DNA of 64,000 nucleotides from Rhodococcus sp. OK302 (GTDB lineage Bacteria; Actinomycetota; Actinomycetes; Mycobacteriales; Mycobacteriaceae), in assembly GCF_002245895.1 (NCBI RefSeq), contig NZ_NPJZ01000001.1, positions 4,767,501-4,831,500 on the forward strand. The letters are read 5' to 3'. This document shows positions 18,609 through 28,320 of the stretch, piece by piece (the first letter of the stretch is position 1; every line of letters starts with the position of its first letter). The position numbers and the translations under genes were made by a program. The notes under the pieces are model-generated. The model was not told where the DNA came from and did not search any database. It worked only from the letters and a program-made list of their open reading frames with translations.

Positions 18609-20000
18609 ATGCCAGAACCGAGAAGAGCTGACCATTCCGACTACGTTTCCGTAAATCCGATCTTTTCCAGACCCGGCGAAGATTCGGTTGCCTCGAAGTA
18701 CACCCTCGAACCTGACGGAATGCTCCCCGAAACCGCGTATCAGATCGTCCACGACGAAACGATGCTCGACGGCAATGCCCGCCTTAATCTCGCCACATTT
18801 GTGGGCACGTGGATGGACGATCACGCTACCCGCCTTTACGCCGAATCCTTCGACAAGAACATGATCGACAAGGACGAGTATCCGCAGACCGCTGCAATCG
18901 AGACGTACTGCTGGCGAATTCTCGCTGATTTGTGGCACGCACCGTCACCGAAGGACGCGATCGGAACGTCGACCATCGGTTCCTCCGAGGCTTGCATGCT
19001 GGGCGGACTCGCTCTCAAGCGACGGTGGCAGCACGCACGCCGAGCCGCCGGCAAGTCGACGGATCGACCGAACATGGTCATGAGCTCAGCAGTGCAAGTG
19101 TGCTGGGAAAAGTTCTGCAACTACTGGGACGTCGAAGCGCGATACGTGCCGATCAGCGAAGAGCACCACACCCTCGACGGGTACGATCTCGACCAGTACG
19201 TCGACGAGAACACCATCGGGGTTGTCGCGATCATGGGAGTCACGTACACGGGTATGTACGAGCCCGTGCTCGAAATTTCCAACGCACTCGATGCAATCCA
19301 GGCAAAGACCGGTCTGGACATCCCCATTCACGTCGACGGAGCTTCGGGCGCAATGATCGCGCCGTTCCTTCAGCCGGAAATCGAGTGGGACTTCCGGCTT
19401 CCACGGGTGCACTCGATAAATACATCGGCGCACAAATATGGACTGGTCTATCCGGGACTGGGCTGGGTGGTGTGGCGGTCGGAAGATCTACTCCCGGATG
19501 ATCTCGTATTCAAGGTCAGCTATCTCGGCGGCAGCATGCCGACCTTCGCGCTTAATTTTTCCCGTCCCGGCGCGCAGGTGATCCTGCAGTTCTACTTGTT
19601 CCTTCGACTGGGACGCGACGGATATCGCAGCATCCAACAGTCCTCGCAGGACGTCGCGAAGTTCCTGGCGGAGGGCATCGGAAAACTCGACGCCTTCGAG
19701 CTCTGGAACAACGGCAGCGATATTCCGGTCTTCGCGTGGCGTCTCAAGCCCGGGCACACAGAAAATTGGACCCTCTACGACCTGTCGGATCGACTGCGGG
19801 CGAAAGGCTGGCTGGTTCCGGCCTACCCGATGCCCGACAACCTGGCCGACCTCACCGTTCAACGCATCGTCGTGCGGAACGGCTTGAGCATGGACTTGGC
19901 GGCCAGCCTGTTGCGCGTCATCGACGAGGAAACCGCGTTCCTCGACGAACTTGCCAGCCCGATGCCCCGGCCACGCGTCACCGAAGGCTTCCATCACTAA
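18609..20000 (+). CDS. gadB: Glutamate decarboxylase
   Basis: The 463-residue PLP enzyme converts L-glutamate to GABA and CO2, consuming a proton. The PLP lysine is K276 in N-T-S-A-H-K-Y-G. The substrate-domain signature T-S-T-I-G-S-S-E-A and the Asp of H-V-D-G-A-S-G are present. Length and C-terminus (E-G-F-H-H) match bacterial GadA/B, where the tail His helps close the active site at neutral pH. No GadC antiporter is visible. ATG 18609 follows GAGGAGCAG. A strong hairpin ends the transcript. Confidence 0.95.
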   Translation: MPEPRRADHSDYVSVNPIFSRPGEDSVASKYTLEPDGMLPETAYQIVHDETMLDGNARLNLATFVGTWMDDHATRLYAESFDKNMIDKDEYPQTAAIETYCWRILADLWHAPSPKDAIGTSTIGSSEACMLGGLALKRRWQHARRAAGKSTDRPNMVMSSAVQVCWEKFCNYWDVEARYVPISEEHHTLDGYDLDQYVDENTIGVVAIMGVTYTGMYEPVLEISNALDAIQAKTGLDIPIHVDGASGAMIAPFLQPEIEWDFRLPRVHSINTSAHKYGLVYPGLGWVVWRSEDLLPDDLVFKVSYLGGSMPTFALNFSRPGAQVILQFYLFLRLGRDGYRSIQQSSQDVAKFLAEGIGKLDAFELWNNGSDIPVFAWRLKPGHTENWTLYDLSDRLRAKGWLVPAYPMPDNLADLTVQRIVVRNGLSMDLAASLLRVIDEETAFLDELASPMPRPRVTEGFHH

Positions 20001-20016
20001 CCTGCTGAACAGACAA

Positions 20017-20056
20017 AACTGCCGTCGGCTCCCATGTTCGGGTGCCGACGGCAGTT
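20017..20056. terminator. Bidirectional terminator hairpin
   Basis: A perfect 13-bp stem, 20017-20029 with 20044-20056, around a 14-base loop, flanked by A-rich and T-containing ends. It lies between the convergent gadB and the MTB12-like lipoprotein gene and fits termination in both directions. Confidence 0.85.
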
Positions 20057-20073
20057 CTATTCAGAATTGAAAA

Positions 20074-20586
20074 TCAAGCACACGCAGGCGACGTCAGGTT
20101 CGCAACCGGAAGAATCGCGCACGCGGTGGTCTTCGAGAGCTTCCACACGCCGTCGACGTACACGAAGGACGCCTGAGCACCCTGACCGAGCGGCTGTCCG
20201 TTGACGATGATGTTCAACGAAGCCGAAGCCGTATCGCTACCCGTGTCGATGACCGGGTCGAGGATCTCGACCTGAGCGTTGGCAGCCTTGGCAGCTGCGG
20301 CAACCTGGTTCATCAGCTCGGGATCGGCCTCGGCACCCTCGACGAGGTTGGCACGCTCCGCGACGGGAACAGTCTCGTCGAGGCCCTTGACCAGAAGTGC
20401 ATTGAGGTCGGCAGCCGACGGCAGCACAACGGGGGTTCCGGTGGGGGCGGCCGTCGTGGTCTTGGCAGTCGTCTTCGGGGCGGGCGCGGGGTCGCTGGAA
20501 CTGCAGGCAGTCATCGTCAGGGCCGCTGCAATCGCGACGGCTGCGACGGTCATGTTACGAAGCTTCAACTTCTCAGTCCTATCCAT
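20074..20586 (-). CDS. MTB12-like secreted lipoprotein
   Basis: A 170-residue lipoprotein. A basic N-terminus and hydrophobic segment (V-A-A-V-A-I-A-A-A-L-T) end in lipobox T-M-T-A-C-S at about residue 28, then a Thr/Pro linker. The mature part (P-S-A-A-D-L-N-A-L-L; A-N-L-V-E-G-A; F-V-Y-V-D-G-V-W-K-L-S-K) resembles the low-molecular-weight antigen MTB12 family of mycobacteria, here with a lipid anchor that MTB12 itself lacks. ATG 20586. An inverted repeat GTTCAT/ATGAAC (20594-20599 with 20613-20618) sits just upstream and could be an operator or leader structure. Confidence 0.75.
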   Translation of the reverse strand: MDRTEKLKLRNMTVAAVAIAAALTMTACSSSDPAPAPKTTAKTTTAAPTGTPVVLPSAADLNALLVKGLDETVPVAERANLVEGAEADPELMNQVAAAAKAANAQVEILDPVIDTGSDTASASLNIIVNGQPLGQGAQASFVYVDGVWKLSKTTACAILPVANLTSPACA

Positions 20587-20681
20587 ATCCGGTGTTCATA
20601 TACGAGCGCACCATGAACGTGGGCACTCGCGGTCTTTGATCACATTACCCAACGGTAAGTGTGGAAAGTCTAAGGATCTCC

Positions 20682-22034
20682 TCAGAATAGGCTGCCCAGC
20701 GCATCCGCCACTTGGAGATACGCGTCGTCGTCGGAGAATGTTTTGGCGATTCCTGTTCCCGTGGAACGAGTTTCGAACCGAACCGTGACCACGCCGTGTC
20801 CAGCGCCCTGCACCCAACCGTGACCGAATTCCGGATGGCTCACATCCAGACCGGGGTGCCAGTATCTCTCCGGAACCCGCGCCGGCACCGGTGCATCGTC
20901 GGGTTCGTCCGTCACTGTTTCAACCAGATACCCGGGCACATCCTGGTCGAGTTCCGGAAACAACGACCCTTGACGGACGGTCGACAGCCCGGCAAAACCT
21001 ACCCCGACAAGTCGGATGGGACCCAGTTCCAACGGATCGATCACCTGCTTCTGCGCAGTCGCGATCAGGATCGCGCGGTCGAGGGTTGCATACGGCAGGG
21101 TCACTGATCGGGTCAGGACACTCATATCCGATTTCCTGAGCTTGAGTACCACAGTCCGAGCAGCGCGGCCGTCCTTCTCGAGCCTGGAATAGGCAGAGCC
21201 ACCACTGTTTTCGACCGCAGCACGCAACTGCGCCAACGTCACGATGTCGGTGGCGAACGTCGATTCTGCACTGATCTGCTTGGACTCCGCACGCTCCGCA
21301 ACCGGACGATCGTCGATCCCCTGAGCCAACCGGTGCAGGCCCGGCCCCACCGTTGTTCCCAGGATCGACGCAACCTCCGCCGGCGGTGTCCGCACAAACC
21401 CACCGATGGTCACGATCCCGAGCCGTTTGAGTTTCTCCTCCGCCACCGGGCCGATTCCCCACAGCTTGCGTACCGGCAACGGATCAAGCAGATCCCGCTG
21501 CTGACCAGGCGGAACCACCGCAACGCCATCAGGTTTGGCCAGGCCCGACGCAATTTTGGCCACCTGCTTGCCGGCCCCCGCACCGATGGAGGCCACCAAT
21601 CCCGTCTCGGCCAGGACGAGAGCACGAATGTCCTCACAGAACGCGCGAACCTCATCGGCACCGGCACCCGCCAATTCCGTCGGCTCACCGAACGCCTCGT
21701 CCACTGACAACTGTTCCAACACCGGCATCCGCAGCCTCAATGCGTCGAACGCCCGCTTGCTCAGCACGGAATAGAGCGACATGCGCGGCGGCAGAACTAC
21801 TCCCCCACCGCCCACTAATCGACGCGCCTGATGCATCGGCATCGCGGAGCGAGCCCCGAACGCACGGGCCTCGTAACTACAACCGGCGACCACACCCCGG
21901 CCACCCAGACCGCCCACCATCACCGGGCGTCCCCGCAAAGTCGGACGAGTCAACTGCTCGGCGGAAGCAAAGAACGCATCCATGTCGAGATGAAGTACCC
22001 ACCTTCGACTTCGCGTCGGGTCAGCGTGATTCAT
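20682..22034 (-). CDS. dinB: DNA polymerase IV (Y-family translesion polymerase)
   Basis: The 450-residue translesion polymerase. Catalytic acids lie in D17-M-D19-A-F-F and S-V-D112-E113-A-F. The thumb helix-hairpin-helix ([11 protein letters not shown]) and the little-finger domain follow. A sliding-clamp motif Q355-G-S-L-F lies beyond the little finger, and the last residues A-L-G-S-L-F look like a second. The C-terminal extension [16 protein letters not shown] resembles a Tudor-like module of actinobacterial DinB proteins. ATG 22034 lies inside the 3' end of the TfoX-like gene (14-base overlap); the longer frame upstream is a shadow. Order ileS-dinB matches M. tuberculosis Rv1536-Rv1537 (dinX). 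No SOS box was found upstream. Confidence 0.95.
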   Translation of the reverse strand: MNHADPTRSRRWVLHLDMDAFFASAEQLTRPTLRGRPVMVGGLGGRGVVAGCSYEARAFGARSAMPMHQARRLVGGGGVVLPPRMSLYSVLSKRAFDALRLRMPVLEQLSVDEAFGEPTELAGAGADEVRAFCEDIRALVLAETGLVASIGAGAGKQVAKIASGLAKPDGVAVVPPGQQRDLLDPLPVRKLWGIGPVAEEKLKRLGIVTIGGFVRTPPAEVASILGTTVGPGLHRLAQGIDDRPVAERAESKQISAESTFATDIVTLAQLRAAVENSGGSAYSRLEKDGRAARTVVLKLRKSDMSVLTRSVTLPYATLDRAILIATAQKQVIDPLELGPIRLVGVGFAGLSTVRQGSLFPELDQDVPGYLVETVTDEPDDAPVPARVPERYWHPGLDVSHPEFGHGWVQGAGHGVVTVRFETRSTGTGIAKTFSDDDAYLQVADALGSLF

Positions 22035-22377
22035 CAGTGATAACGGGCAATTTCTTCTTGGGCGATTTCTTCTTGGGCAGCGGTAGTGCGTCAGCTGTTC
22101 GCTGGATGAATGCCTGAAGTTGATCGACGTCGTCGAGGCCCTCTCGAGGCACCCGGCAATAGTCTTTTGCGCCCGGATACGGCGGCATACGCTCTGCCGG
22201 CGATGAGAACTCACCACTGATCTCGGTGGGCTTGACGAACAACGTGTTGTTGCAGATCAGAGCAACCATTTTCTCGTCGCAATACAACCCGTACTCACCG
22301 AACATAGCCCGAGCACGGACGTCGAGCGGCTCCAACTGTTCCAGGATCCACGTGACGGTGTCTTTGCTCGAGCTCAT
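22021..22377 (-). CDS. TfoX N-terminal domain protein
   Basis: A 118-residue protein with a TfoX-N fold at about residues 5-95: [15 protein letters not shown], then [13 protein letters not shown] Lys-rich tail (P-K-K-K-S-P-K-K-K) may bind nucleic acid. In gammaproteobacteria TfoX/Sxy regulates competence; single-domain actinobacterial homologues have no known role. ATG 22377. Its end overlaps the start of dinB by 14 bases, so the two are translationally coupled. The link with DNA uptake or repair is an inference from context. Confidence 0.85.
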   Translation of the reverse strand: MSSSKDTVTWILEQLEPLDVRARAMFGEYGLYCDEKMVALICNNTLFVKPTEISGEFSSPAERMPPYPGAKDYCRVPREGLDDVDQLQAFIQRTADALPLPKKKSPKKKLPVITDESR

Positions 22378-22388
22378 GCCAGCACGCT

Positions 22389-22424
22389 ACTCCGGTACCC
22401 CGACACATTTCGGGGCACCGGAGT
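22389..22424 (-). terminator. Terminator hairpin after ileS
   Basis: A 15-bp stem with one mismatch, 22389-22403 with 22410-22424, around a six-base loop, starting ten bases after the ileS stop. It separates ileS from the TfoX-dinB pair on the same strand. Confidence 0.75.
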
Positions 22425-22433
22425 CAGCGTGTA

Positions 22434-25400
22434 CTAGGCCTTCGTGATCGCGGCGCGGACTCCGTCACCGAGGTCCACGGCGTCGCTACCGGCCTCGCCC
22501 ACGGAGAATTCGACCGCCAGAACCTCACCGGCAATCATGTCGCCGTGGCGCTGTGCCCATTCCTTGCGATCCTCAGGGACCTCGAGGATGACCTTGATGC
22601 GGTCCGACACGTCGAGACCGGCATTGCGGCGTGCATCCTGCAATTCACGAACACGGTCCTTGGCCCAGCCCTCAGCCTCGAGCTCTTCGGTCACAGCCGA
22701 ATCGAGAACAACCAGGCCGATGCCATCGGGAAGAGCAGCCGTCGAATCAGGTTCTGCTGCAACCAGTTTCTGCGTGTACTCCTCCGGCAGGAGTTCGATT
22801 CCGGCGGCGACAACTACGCCGTCGGCGTTCTCGGTCCAGTCGCCGGCCTTCACTGCCTTGATGACGGTCTGCACGGACTTTCCCAGACGCGGGCCGGCAG
22901 CGCGCGCGTTGACCACAATTTCGAAGCGGCCGTGAGCGTCGACGTCATCGGTGAGGTCGACCTTCTTGACGTTGACCTCGTCAGCGATCAAGCCGAGGAA
23001 TGGACGCAGACGCTCCGAATCGGGAGCAGCGACAGTGACCTCGGGCAGCGGCAGACGAACCCGCAGGTTCTGCGCCTTACGCAGGCTCAGCACGGTGGAG
23101 CAGACCACACGCACGTCATCCATCGCGGAAACCAGTTCAGGGTTGGCCGGCAATTCCGACGCCTCCGGCCAATCAGCCAAGTGCACCGAGCGCTCGCCGG
23201 TCAATCCACGCCAGATCACTTCGGACACCAGCGGCAGCAGCGGCGCAGCCAAACGCGTGACCACTTCGAGAACAGTGTGGAGCGTGTCGATCGCGTCGCG
23301 ATCCTCATCCCAGAAACGTGAACGCGAGCGTCGCACATACCAATTGGTGAGCGCGTCGCAGAACAAGCGCAGTTCGTCGCAGGCACCGGAGATGTCGTTG
23401 GCCTCGAGAGCGTCGGTGATGACATCGCGAGTACTCGCGAGCTTCGCCAAGATGTACTGGTCGAGAATGTTCTCCGAATCCGTACGCCACACACCGGATT
23501 CCGGTGCGTACAGCTGCAGGAAACTCCAGGCGTTCCACAGTGGCAGCAGCGCTTGGCGAACACCTTCGCGGATGCCCTGCTCGGTGACAACAAGGTTTCC
23601 ACCGCGCAGGATCGGCGAGGACATCAGGAACCAGCGCATGGCATCACTGCCGTCGCGGTTGAACACCTCCTTGACATCCGGGTAGTTGCCCTTGGACTTG
23701 CTCATCTTCAATCCGTCGTCACCGAGGACGATGCCGTGTGCCACAACAGTTTTGAACGCGGGACGATCAAACAATGCGGTAGCCAGCACGTGCAGGTTGT
23801 AGAACCAGCCGCGCGTCTGACCGTTGTACTCGACGATGAAATCGCCAGGGTAGTGAGTCTCGAACCAATCCTGGTTCTCGAAGGGGTAGTGAACCTGAGC
23901 AAACGGCATGGAACCCGATTCGAACCAGCAGTCCAGAACCTCGGGAACCCGACGCATCATCGACTTGCCGGTCGGGTCATCCGGGTTGGGACGGACCAGA
24001 TCGTCGATCACCGGACGGTGCAGATCGGCCGGGCGCACGCCGAAGTCTGCCTCCAGCTGATCGAGCGAACCGTACACATCCATGCGCGGATACTGCGGAT
24101 CGTCCGACATCCACACCGGGATCGGACTGCCCCAGTATCGGTTTCGGCTGATGTTCCAGTCGCGCGCACCTTCGAGCCACTTGCCGAACTGGCCGTCACG
24201 GATGTGGTCGGGCACCCACGTGATGTCCTGGTTGAGCTCGACCATGCGGTCGCGGAACTTGGTGACGGACACGAACCACGACGGAACTGCCATGTAGATA
24301 AGCGGCTGACCACTGCGCCAACTGTGCGGATACGAGTGCTCGATTGTCTCGTGGCGCAACAACTTTCCGGCGGCCTTGAGATCCTTGATGATGACCGGGT
24401 TCGCATCGAAGACCATCAAGCCCTCGTAGGTCGGCACCATCGACGTGAACTTTCCGCCAGCGTCGAGAGGCTGAACGACCTCGATACCGTTGGCAGTAGC
24501 AACATCCATATCCTCTTCACCGAAAGCTGGTGCGAGGTGGACGATTCCGGTTCCCGAATCCACGGTGACGTAGTCGGCGGACAACACGACATGCGAATTC
24601 GGATGGCCCGCAAAGAAATCGAACGGCGGGGTGTACGACAAGCCGACGAGTTCGCTGCCCTTGTGGCGCGAAACCACCTCGGGCTCCTCCCCCAGCTCAC
24701 GCGCGTAATGACCGACGCGAGCTTCCGCCAACACATATCGCTTGCCGTCCAAGCCGAGTACCTGGACATAGTCGATCTCGGGGTGCACCGCCGTCGCCAA
24801 GTTGGAAGGAAGCGTCCACGGCGTCGTGGTCCAGATGATTGCGTTGGCGCCGTCGAGAGGAGAACCCGGTGCCACCAACGGCATATCGACAGTGACAGCC
24901 GGATCCTGACGCATCTTGTACGCGTCGTCCAACTTGGTTTCCTGGTTGGACAGCGGTGTCTGCTCGTACCAGCTGTACGGCAGGACACGGAATCCCTGGT
25001 AGATCAGGCCCTTGTCGAAAAGTTCCTTGAACGCCCACATGACCGACTCCATGAAGTCGATATCGAGGGTCTTGTAGTCATTGTCGAAATCGACCCAGCG
25101 CGCCTGACGGGTGACGTACTCACGCCAGTCATCGGTGTACTTGAGTACCGAAGACCTGCAGTAGTCGTTGAACTTGGCGAGACCCATGACGTCGATCTCG
25201 GACTTGTCCTTGATTCCGAGCTGCTTCTCGGCCTCGAGCTCAGCCGGCAGTCCGTGGCAGTCCCAGCCGAATCGGCGTTCGACCTTGCGGCCCCGCATGG
25301 TCTGGAAACGCGGCACGAGATCCTTGACGTAACCCGTCAGCAAGTGACCGTAGTGCGGCAAACCATTGGCGAACGGCGGGCCGTCGTAGAAGACGAACTC

Positions 25401-25547
25401 CTCGCTGCCGTCGCGATTGGCAACAGACGCCCGGAAGGTGTCGTCGTCGGCCCACTCTTTCAGGACCTTTTCTTCCAGAACCGGAAACTTGACTCCGGTA
25501 TCGGCGGGGACGCCGTAATCGACTTTGGGGTACCCGTTACTCGCCAC
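22434..25547 (-). CDS. ileS: Isoleucyl-tRNA synthetase
   Basis: The 1037-residue class I synthetase charges tRNA-Ile and edits mischarged valine. The HIGH-type motif is P-H-Y-G-H near residue 60; the KMSKS loop is K-M-S-K-S-K-G-N. Between them lie the CP1 editing domain and [10 protein letters not shown], and after them the anticodon-binding region. GTG 25547 is chosen because GAGGAG lies six to seven bases upstream and homologous sequence begins there; the longer frame runs through the T-box. Expression should rise when tRNA-Ile is uncharged, through the T-box leader. Confidence 0.97.
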   Translation of the reverse strand: MASNGYPKVDYGVPADTGVKFPVLEEKVLKEWADDDTFRASVANRDGSEEFVFYDGPPFANGLPHYGHLLTGYVKDLVPRFQTMRGRKVERRFGWDCHGLPAELEAEKQLGIKDKSEIDVMGLAKFNDYCRSSVLKYTDDWREYVTRQARWVDFDNDYKTLDIDFMESVMWAFKELFDKGLIYQGFRVLPYSWYEQTPLSNQETKLDDAYKMRQDPAVTVDMPLVAPGSPLDGANAIIWTTTPWTLPSNLATAVHPEIDYVQVLGLDGKRYVLAEARVGHYARELGEEPEVVSRHKGSELVGLSYTPPFDFFAGHPNSHVVLSADYVTVDSGTGIVHLAPAFGEEDMDVATANGIEVVQPLDAGGKFTSMVPTYEGLMVFDANPVIIKDLKAAGKLLRHETIEHSYPHSWRSGQPLIYMAVPSWFVSVTKFRDRMVELNQDITWVPDHIRDGQFGKWLEGARDWNISRNRYWGSPIPVWMSDDPQYPRMDVYGSLDQLEADFGVRPADLHRPVIDDLVRPNPDDPTGKSMMRRVPEVLDCWFESGSMPFAQVHYPFENQDWFETHYPGDFIVEYNGQTRGWFYNLHVLATALFDRPAFKTVVAHGIVLGDDGLKMSKSKGNYPDVKEVFNRDGSDAMRWFLMSSPILRGGNLVVTEQGIREGVRQALLPLWNAWSFLQLYAPESGVWRTDSENILDQYILAKLASTRDVITDALEANDISGACDELRLFCDALTNWYVRRSRSRFWDEDRDAIDTLHTVLEVVTRLAAPLLPLVSEVIWRGLTGERSVHLADWPEASELPANPELVSAMDDVRVVCSTVLSLRKAQNLRVRLPLPEVTVAAPDSERLRPFLGLIADEVNVKKVDLTDDVDAHGRFEIVVNARAAGPRLGKSVQTVIKAVKAGDWTENADGVVVAAGIELLPEEYTQKLVAAEPDSTAALPDGIGLVVLDSAVTEELEAEGWAKDRVRELQDARRNAGLDVSDRIKVILEVPEDRKEWAQRHGDMIAGEVLAVEFSVGEAGSDAVDLGDGVRAAITKA

Positions 25548-25552
25548 TGCGA

Positions 25553-25800
25553 TCTCCTCGTGCCTGTCCGACTCGGCACGGGGACGATATGTGCGCATCT
25601 GCGTACGTACCGCGGTACCACCCCGCTTGCAACACGTGAATCCGGCGACGTTCATCTTCCGGACTTCCGGTTACCTCTCTCATCGAGCTGTGACGGGCTC
25701 ACCCGTTCGGTTCTACTGAGTGTCCGGCAAGCTCGATTGCCTGCTGAATCACCGTTCTTCCGAAGGCTCCCCGGTGATAGCCGGTTCATCGCCAGATAAA
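25553..25800 (-). promoter_or_regulatory. T-box riboswitch, isoleucine-specific, translational type
   Basis: Read on the minus strand, the leader has a stem I whose specifier loop contains the Ile codon ATC (25776-25778) within GGCTATCACCGG. Further down is the conserved T-box GGGTGGTACCGCG (about 25613-25625), whose bulge pairs with the uncharged tRNA acceptor end. Next comes a GTGCC/GGCAC hairpin beside the GAGGAG ribosome site of ileS. There is no terminator before the start codon, so control is probably by exposing or hiding the ribosome site, as known for actinobacterial ileS T-boxes. Boundaries are approximate. A possible -10, TAGGAT, lies about ten bases upstream. Confidence 0.92.
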
Positions 25801-25831
25801 TCCTAATTAGCCTGTGTTTGTGTCGACCAGT

Positions 25832-26113
25832 CTAATGCTCGTCGTTTTCATTCGCTGATCCGCCGTCGGTGCCCGCAGAATCGGGCACGTCCCCGGCATC
25901 CGGGATCGACCCGGCGCCGGAAGCAGCGGACCGATCCTGCTCATCCAACGGCAGAACCGTTCTCTTGCTGGTCAGCGCACTGACCAGCAAGAGAACGGCA
26001 CCTGCGATGCAAATTGCGATACATGCCCACGCCCAGATAATCGAACCGGTTGTCAGAGCAATGACCAGGAATGCGAATCCTGCCGCAGCGAGAACTATCG
26101 TCGAGACCAGCAC
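25832..26113 (-). CDS. Small two-helix membrane protein
   Basis: A 93-residue protein. Two hydrophobic helices lie at about residues 3-23 and 26-46, then a charged, Ser/Asp/Gly-rich tail of 45 residues that is probably cytoplasmic. No family was named. GTG 26113 has GAGGG upstream. It follows wag31 after 47 bases on the same strand and precedes the ileS leader, a position often held by a small membrane protein in Corynebacteriales. A link to polar growth is only positional. Confidence 0.75.
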   Translation of the reverse strand: MLVSTIVLAAAGFAFLVIALTTGSIIWAWACIAICIAGAVLLLVSALTSKRTVLPLDEQDRSAASGAGSIPDAGDVPDSAGTDGGSANENDEH

Positions 26114-26160
26114 GTGTCACCCTCTACCGGTGTCGCCGCTGACCGTCGAGAACTTCTCGG

Positions 26161-26991
26161 TCAGCTGTTTCCCTTTGCGAACGACGGGCTGAAAGATTCC
26201 TGGCCACCGTCGACCGGCACTGCGGAACCGCGCTGTTCGAGCTCTTCGAGCTGCGATTCCAGGTAGGACTTGAGGCGCACCCGGTACTCACGTTCGAACG
26301 TCTTGAGCTGCTCGATACGGCCTTCGAGGACCGAACGCTGCTGGTTGATGGTCGCCATGATCTCGGTGTGCTTCTTCTCGGCGTCCGCCTTGAGAGCGTC
26401 GGCCTTCTCCTGAGCCTGGCGAAGCTGAGTCTCGGAGCGAGTCTGCGCGTCGGTGAGCATTGCTTCCGACTTGTTGCGAGCGTCCGAGATCATGCCGTCA
26501 GCCTTGCTGCGAGCTTCGCTCATCAGCTGCTCGGAGTTGGTGCGAGCGCTTCCGAGCAGCTGCTCGGACTCCGCCTTGGCATCACCGGTAAGGCGATCGG
26601 CCATCTCCTGAGCCAGGCCGAGGACCTTGGCTGCCTGCATGTGTGTGTCAGCGCTCTGAGGTACCGGAGCTGCTGCGGCCACGGGGACCGGTGCCACGAC
26701 GGGAGCGGGCTTGGGAGCCTCTACCACGCGAGCGGGTTCAGGCTTGGGCTGCGGAGCAACCGGAGCGGCCTGCGCACCAGCCGGTGCCGGCGCCTTCTTC
26801 GCGGCGGCAAGTTCCTGATCCAGCTCACCTACGCGCTGATGCAGATCTGCATTTTCTTCGATGAGCTGCGAAAGTGCCTGCTCGACGAGATCAAGAAATG
26901 CGTCGACCTCGTCTTCGTTGTAGCCGCGCTTGCCGATAGGCGGCTTGCTGAACGCAACGTTGTGCACGTCAGCTGGAGTCAGTTGCGGCAT
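26161..26991 (-). CDS. wag31: Polar growth protein Wag31 (DivIVA)
   Basis: A 276-residue coiled-coil protein marking cell poles and directing tip peptidoglycan synthesis. The N-terminal DivIVA lipid-binding domain begins [18 protein letters not shown] and includes [14 protein letters not shown] Pro/Ala-rich linker of about 45 residues (about 67-112) follows, then a long coiled coil of heptads rich in A-x-x-x-S-E/K (about 115-250). In mycobacteria a Thr in the N-terminal part is a PknA/B site. ATG 26991. Last member of the division cluster. Confidence 0.96.
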   Translation of the reverse strand: MPQLTPADVHNVAFSKPPIGKRGYNEDEVDAFLDLVEQALSQLIEENADLHQRVGELDQELAAAKKAPAPAGAQAAPVAPQPKPEPARVVEAPKPAPVVAPVPVAAAAPVPQSADTHMQAAKVLGLAQEMADRLTGDAKAESEQLLGSARTNSEQLMSEARSKADGMISDARNKSEAMLTDAQTRSETQLRQAQEKADALKADAEKKHTEIMATINQQRSVLEGRIEQLKTFEREYRVRLKSYLESQLEELEQRGSAVPVDGGQESFSPSFAKGNS

Positions 26992-27107
26992 GGAAGGATC
27001 CCTTCACGCGTCATTAGGCGGTCTAGCAAGCATTCAGTTGCAACACGGTGTACGTAGCGGCGAACCACCACACGAGTTATGGGTTCCATTCTGGCACACC
27101 CTCTCTA

Positions 27108-27395
27108 CTACCGCGCCGAGCCGACAACCGACATCAGGATGATGACGATGAAAAGCAAGACCATGATGGATAGATCCAGGCGAACCCCACCCAGGTTGAT
27201 CGGAGGGATCAACTTACGAAGGAGTTTCACCGGCGGATCGGTGATAGTGAAAACTGTTTCGAGAATGACTGCGACCAGTCCCGACGGTCGCCAGTCTCTG
27301 GCGAACGAACGAACGAACTCGACTATCACTCTGCCGATCAACAAAAGCCAGAAGATAACCAGCACTAGATAGATCACTTCGAGGAGCCCGTTCAC
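27108..27395 (-). CDS. YggT-family membrane protein
   Basis: A 95-residue YggT protein: helix 1 (I-Y-L-V-L-V-I-F-W-L-L-L-I-G-R-V), the conserved loop D-P-P-V-K-L-L-R-K-L-I-P-P, and a second helix (S-I-M-V-L-L-F-I-V-I-I-L). GTG 27395 is preferred; the frame extends upstream but without plausible coding sequence. Same place as Rv2146c in M. tuberculosis, between sepF and wag31. A role in division or osmotic stress has been proposed for the family but is unclear. Confidence 0.9.
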   Translation of the reverse strand: MNGLLEVIYLVLVIFWLLLIGRVIVEFVRSFARDWRPSGLVAVILETVFTITDPPVKLLRKLIPPINLGGVRLDLSIMVLLFIVIILMSVVGSAR

Positions 27396-27584
27396 ACTCT
27401 CACTCTGCCTGACTTCTGCGTGGCGTCCAAAACAGACATCCTGCATCGGCAGCAAAACCGGAGCTCCGCAAACTGGCTGAATTGCGACCGGGCACACCGA
27501 CGATCGAGGTCGTCGGCACCGGCTTCAACCAACCAGCAAACGCAGCGTTTCGGCTGTTCAGGGAGCTATCCGCAATCGAGAGAA

Positions 27585-28235
27585 TCATTTTTGGCTGTAG
27601 AAGCCCGTCTCCGCGATGCGACGACGCTCTTCGGCCGACACATCGATGTCAGCCGGTGAGAGAAGAAACACTTTGGTGGCGACCTTGTCGAAAGAACCGC
27701 GCAGGGCAAAAGCCAGACCGGCGGCAAAATCGACCAGTCGCTTCGCATCGGCGTTGCTCATATCGACCAAATCCATGATGACGGGAGTTCCGTCGCGGAA
27801 TCGCTCACCGATAGTCCGGGCCTCGGCGTAGCTCTGTGGGCGCAGCGTGGTGATCTTCGCCAGCGGGCCGCCGTCGTCGACTACGGGCGCGCGGCGAACC
27901 TCGGGGCGCTCGGCGCGAGCGTCGACTGCTAGGTTTCCGCGGCTGGCCGGACGCGGTGCCATCGAGGGGCGAGGCGCGCGGCTTCCGACTGCATCGATGC
28001 GCGGACGCGAATCGTAGCGATCGAAATCGGCTTCTTCCTCTTCACGACGACTGGGTGCGTAACCGGCCTTCGAGAACGCCGGTTCGGCAAACTCACGGTC
28101 ATCGCGTTCGGCGTAACCATCGTGGCTACGACGAGGTGCGCGACGAGCCTGGTCGGGCTCCTCCACGTACTCGTCCTCGTAGTCATCGAGGGGAACCATG
28201 CCGAAGTAAGCCTTGAACTTGTGCAGGTTGCTCAT
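27585..28235 (-). CDS. sepF: Cell division protein SepF
   Basis: A 216-residue FtsZ-membrane tether. The N-terminal amphipathic helix ([12 protein letters not shown]) should bind membrane. A charged disordered linker of about 110 residues follows, then the SepF core ([28 protein letters not shown]), ending with S-P-A-D-I-D-V-S. Actinobacteria lack FtsA and ZipA, so SepF is the likely main FtsZ anchor. ATG 28235. Confidence 0.95.
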   Translation of the reverse strand: MSNLHKFKAYFGMVPLDDYEDEYVEEPDQARRAPRRSHDGYAERDDREFAEPAFSKAGYAPSRREEEEADFDRYDSRPRIDAVGSRAPRPSMAPRPASRGNLAVDARAERPEVRRAPVVDDGGPLAKITTLRPQSYAEARTIGERFRDGTPVIMDLVDMSNADAKRLVDFAAGLAFALRGSFDKVATKVFLLSPADIDVSAEERRRIAETGFYSQK

Positions 28236-28320
28236 TGATCGACCTTCCTTGGCGCGGCGGAATCAATCCGACTGCGACCGGTCGCAGCGGTGTGGACGGG
28301 TTGGGCGATCACCTGAGCGA

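Noticed and set aside
23553..25799. A 748-codon plus-strand frame opposite ileS.
   Set aside because: It is a shadow of ileS and the T-box; no motif or ribosome site supports it.
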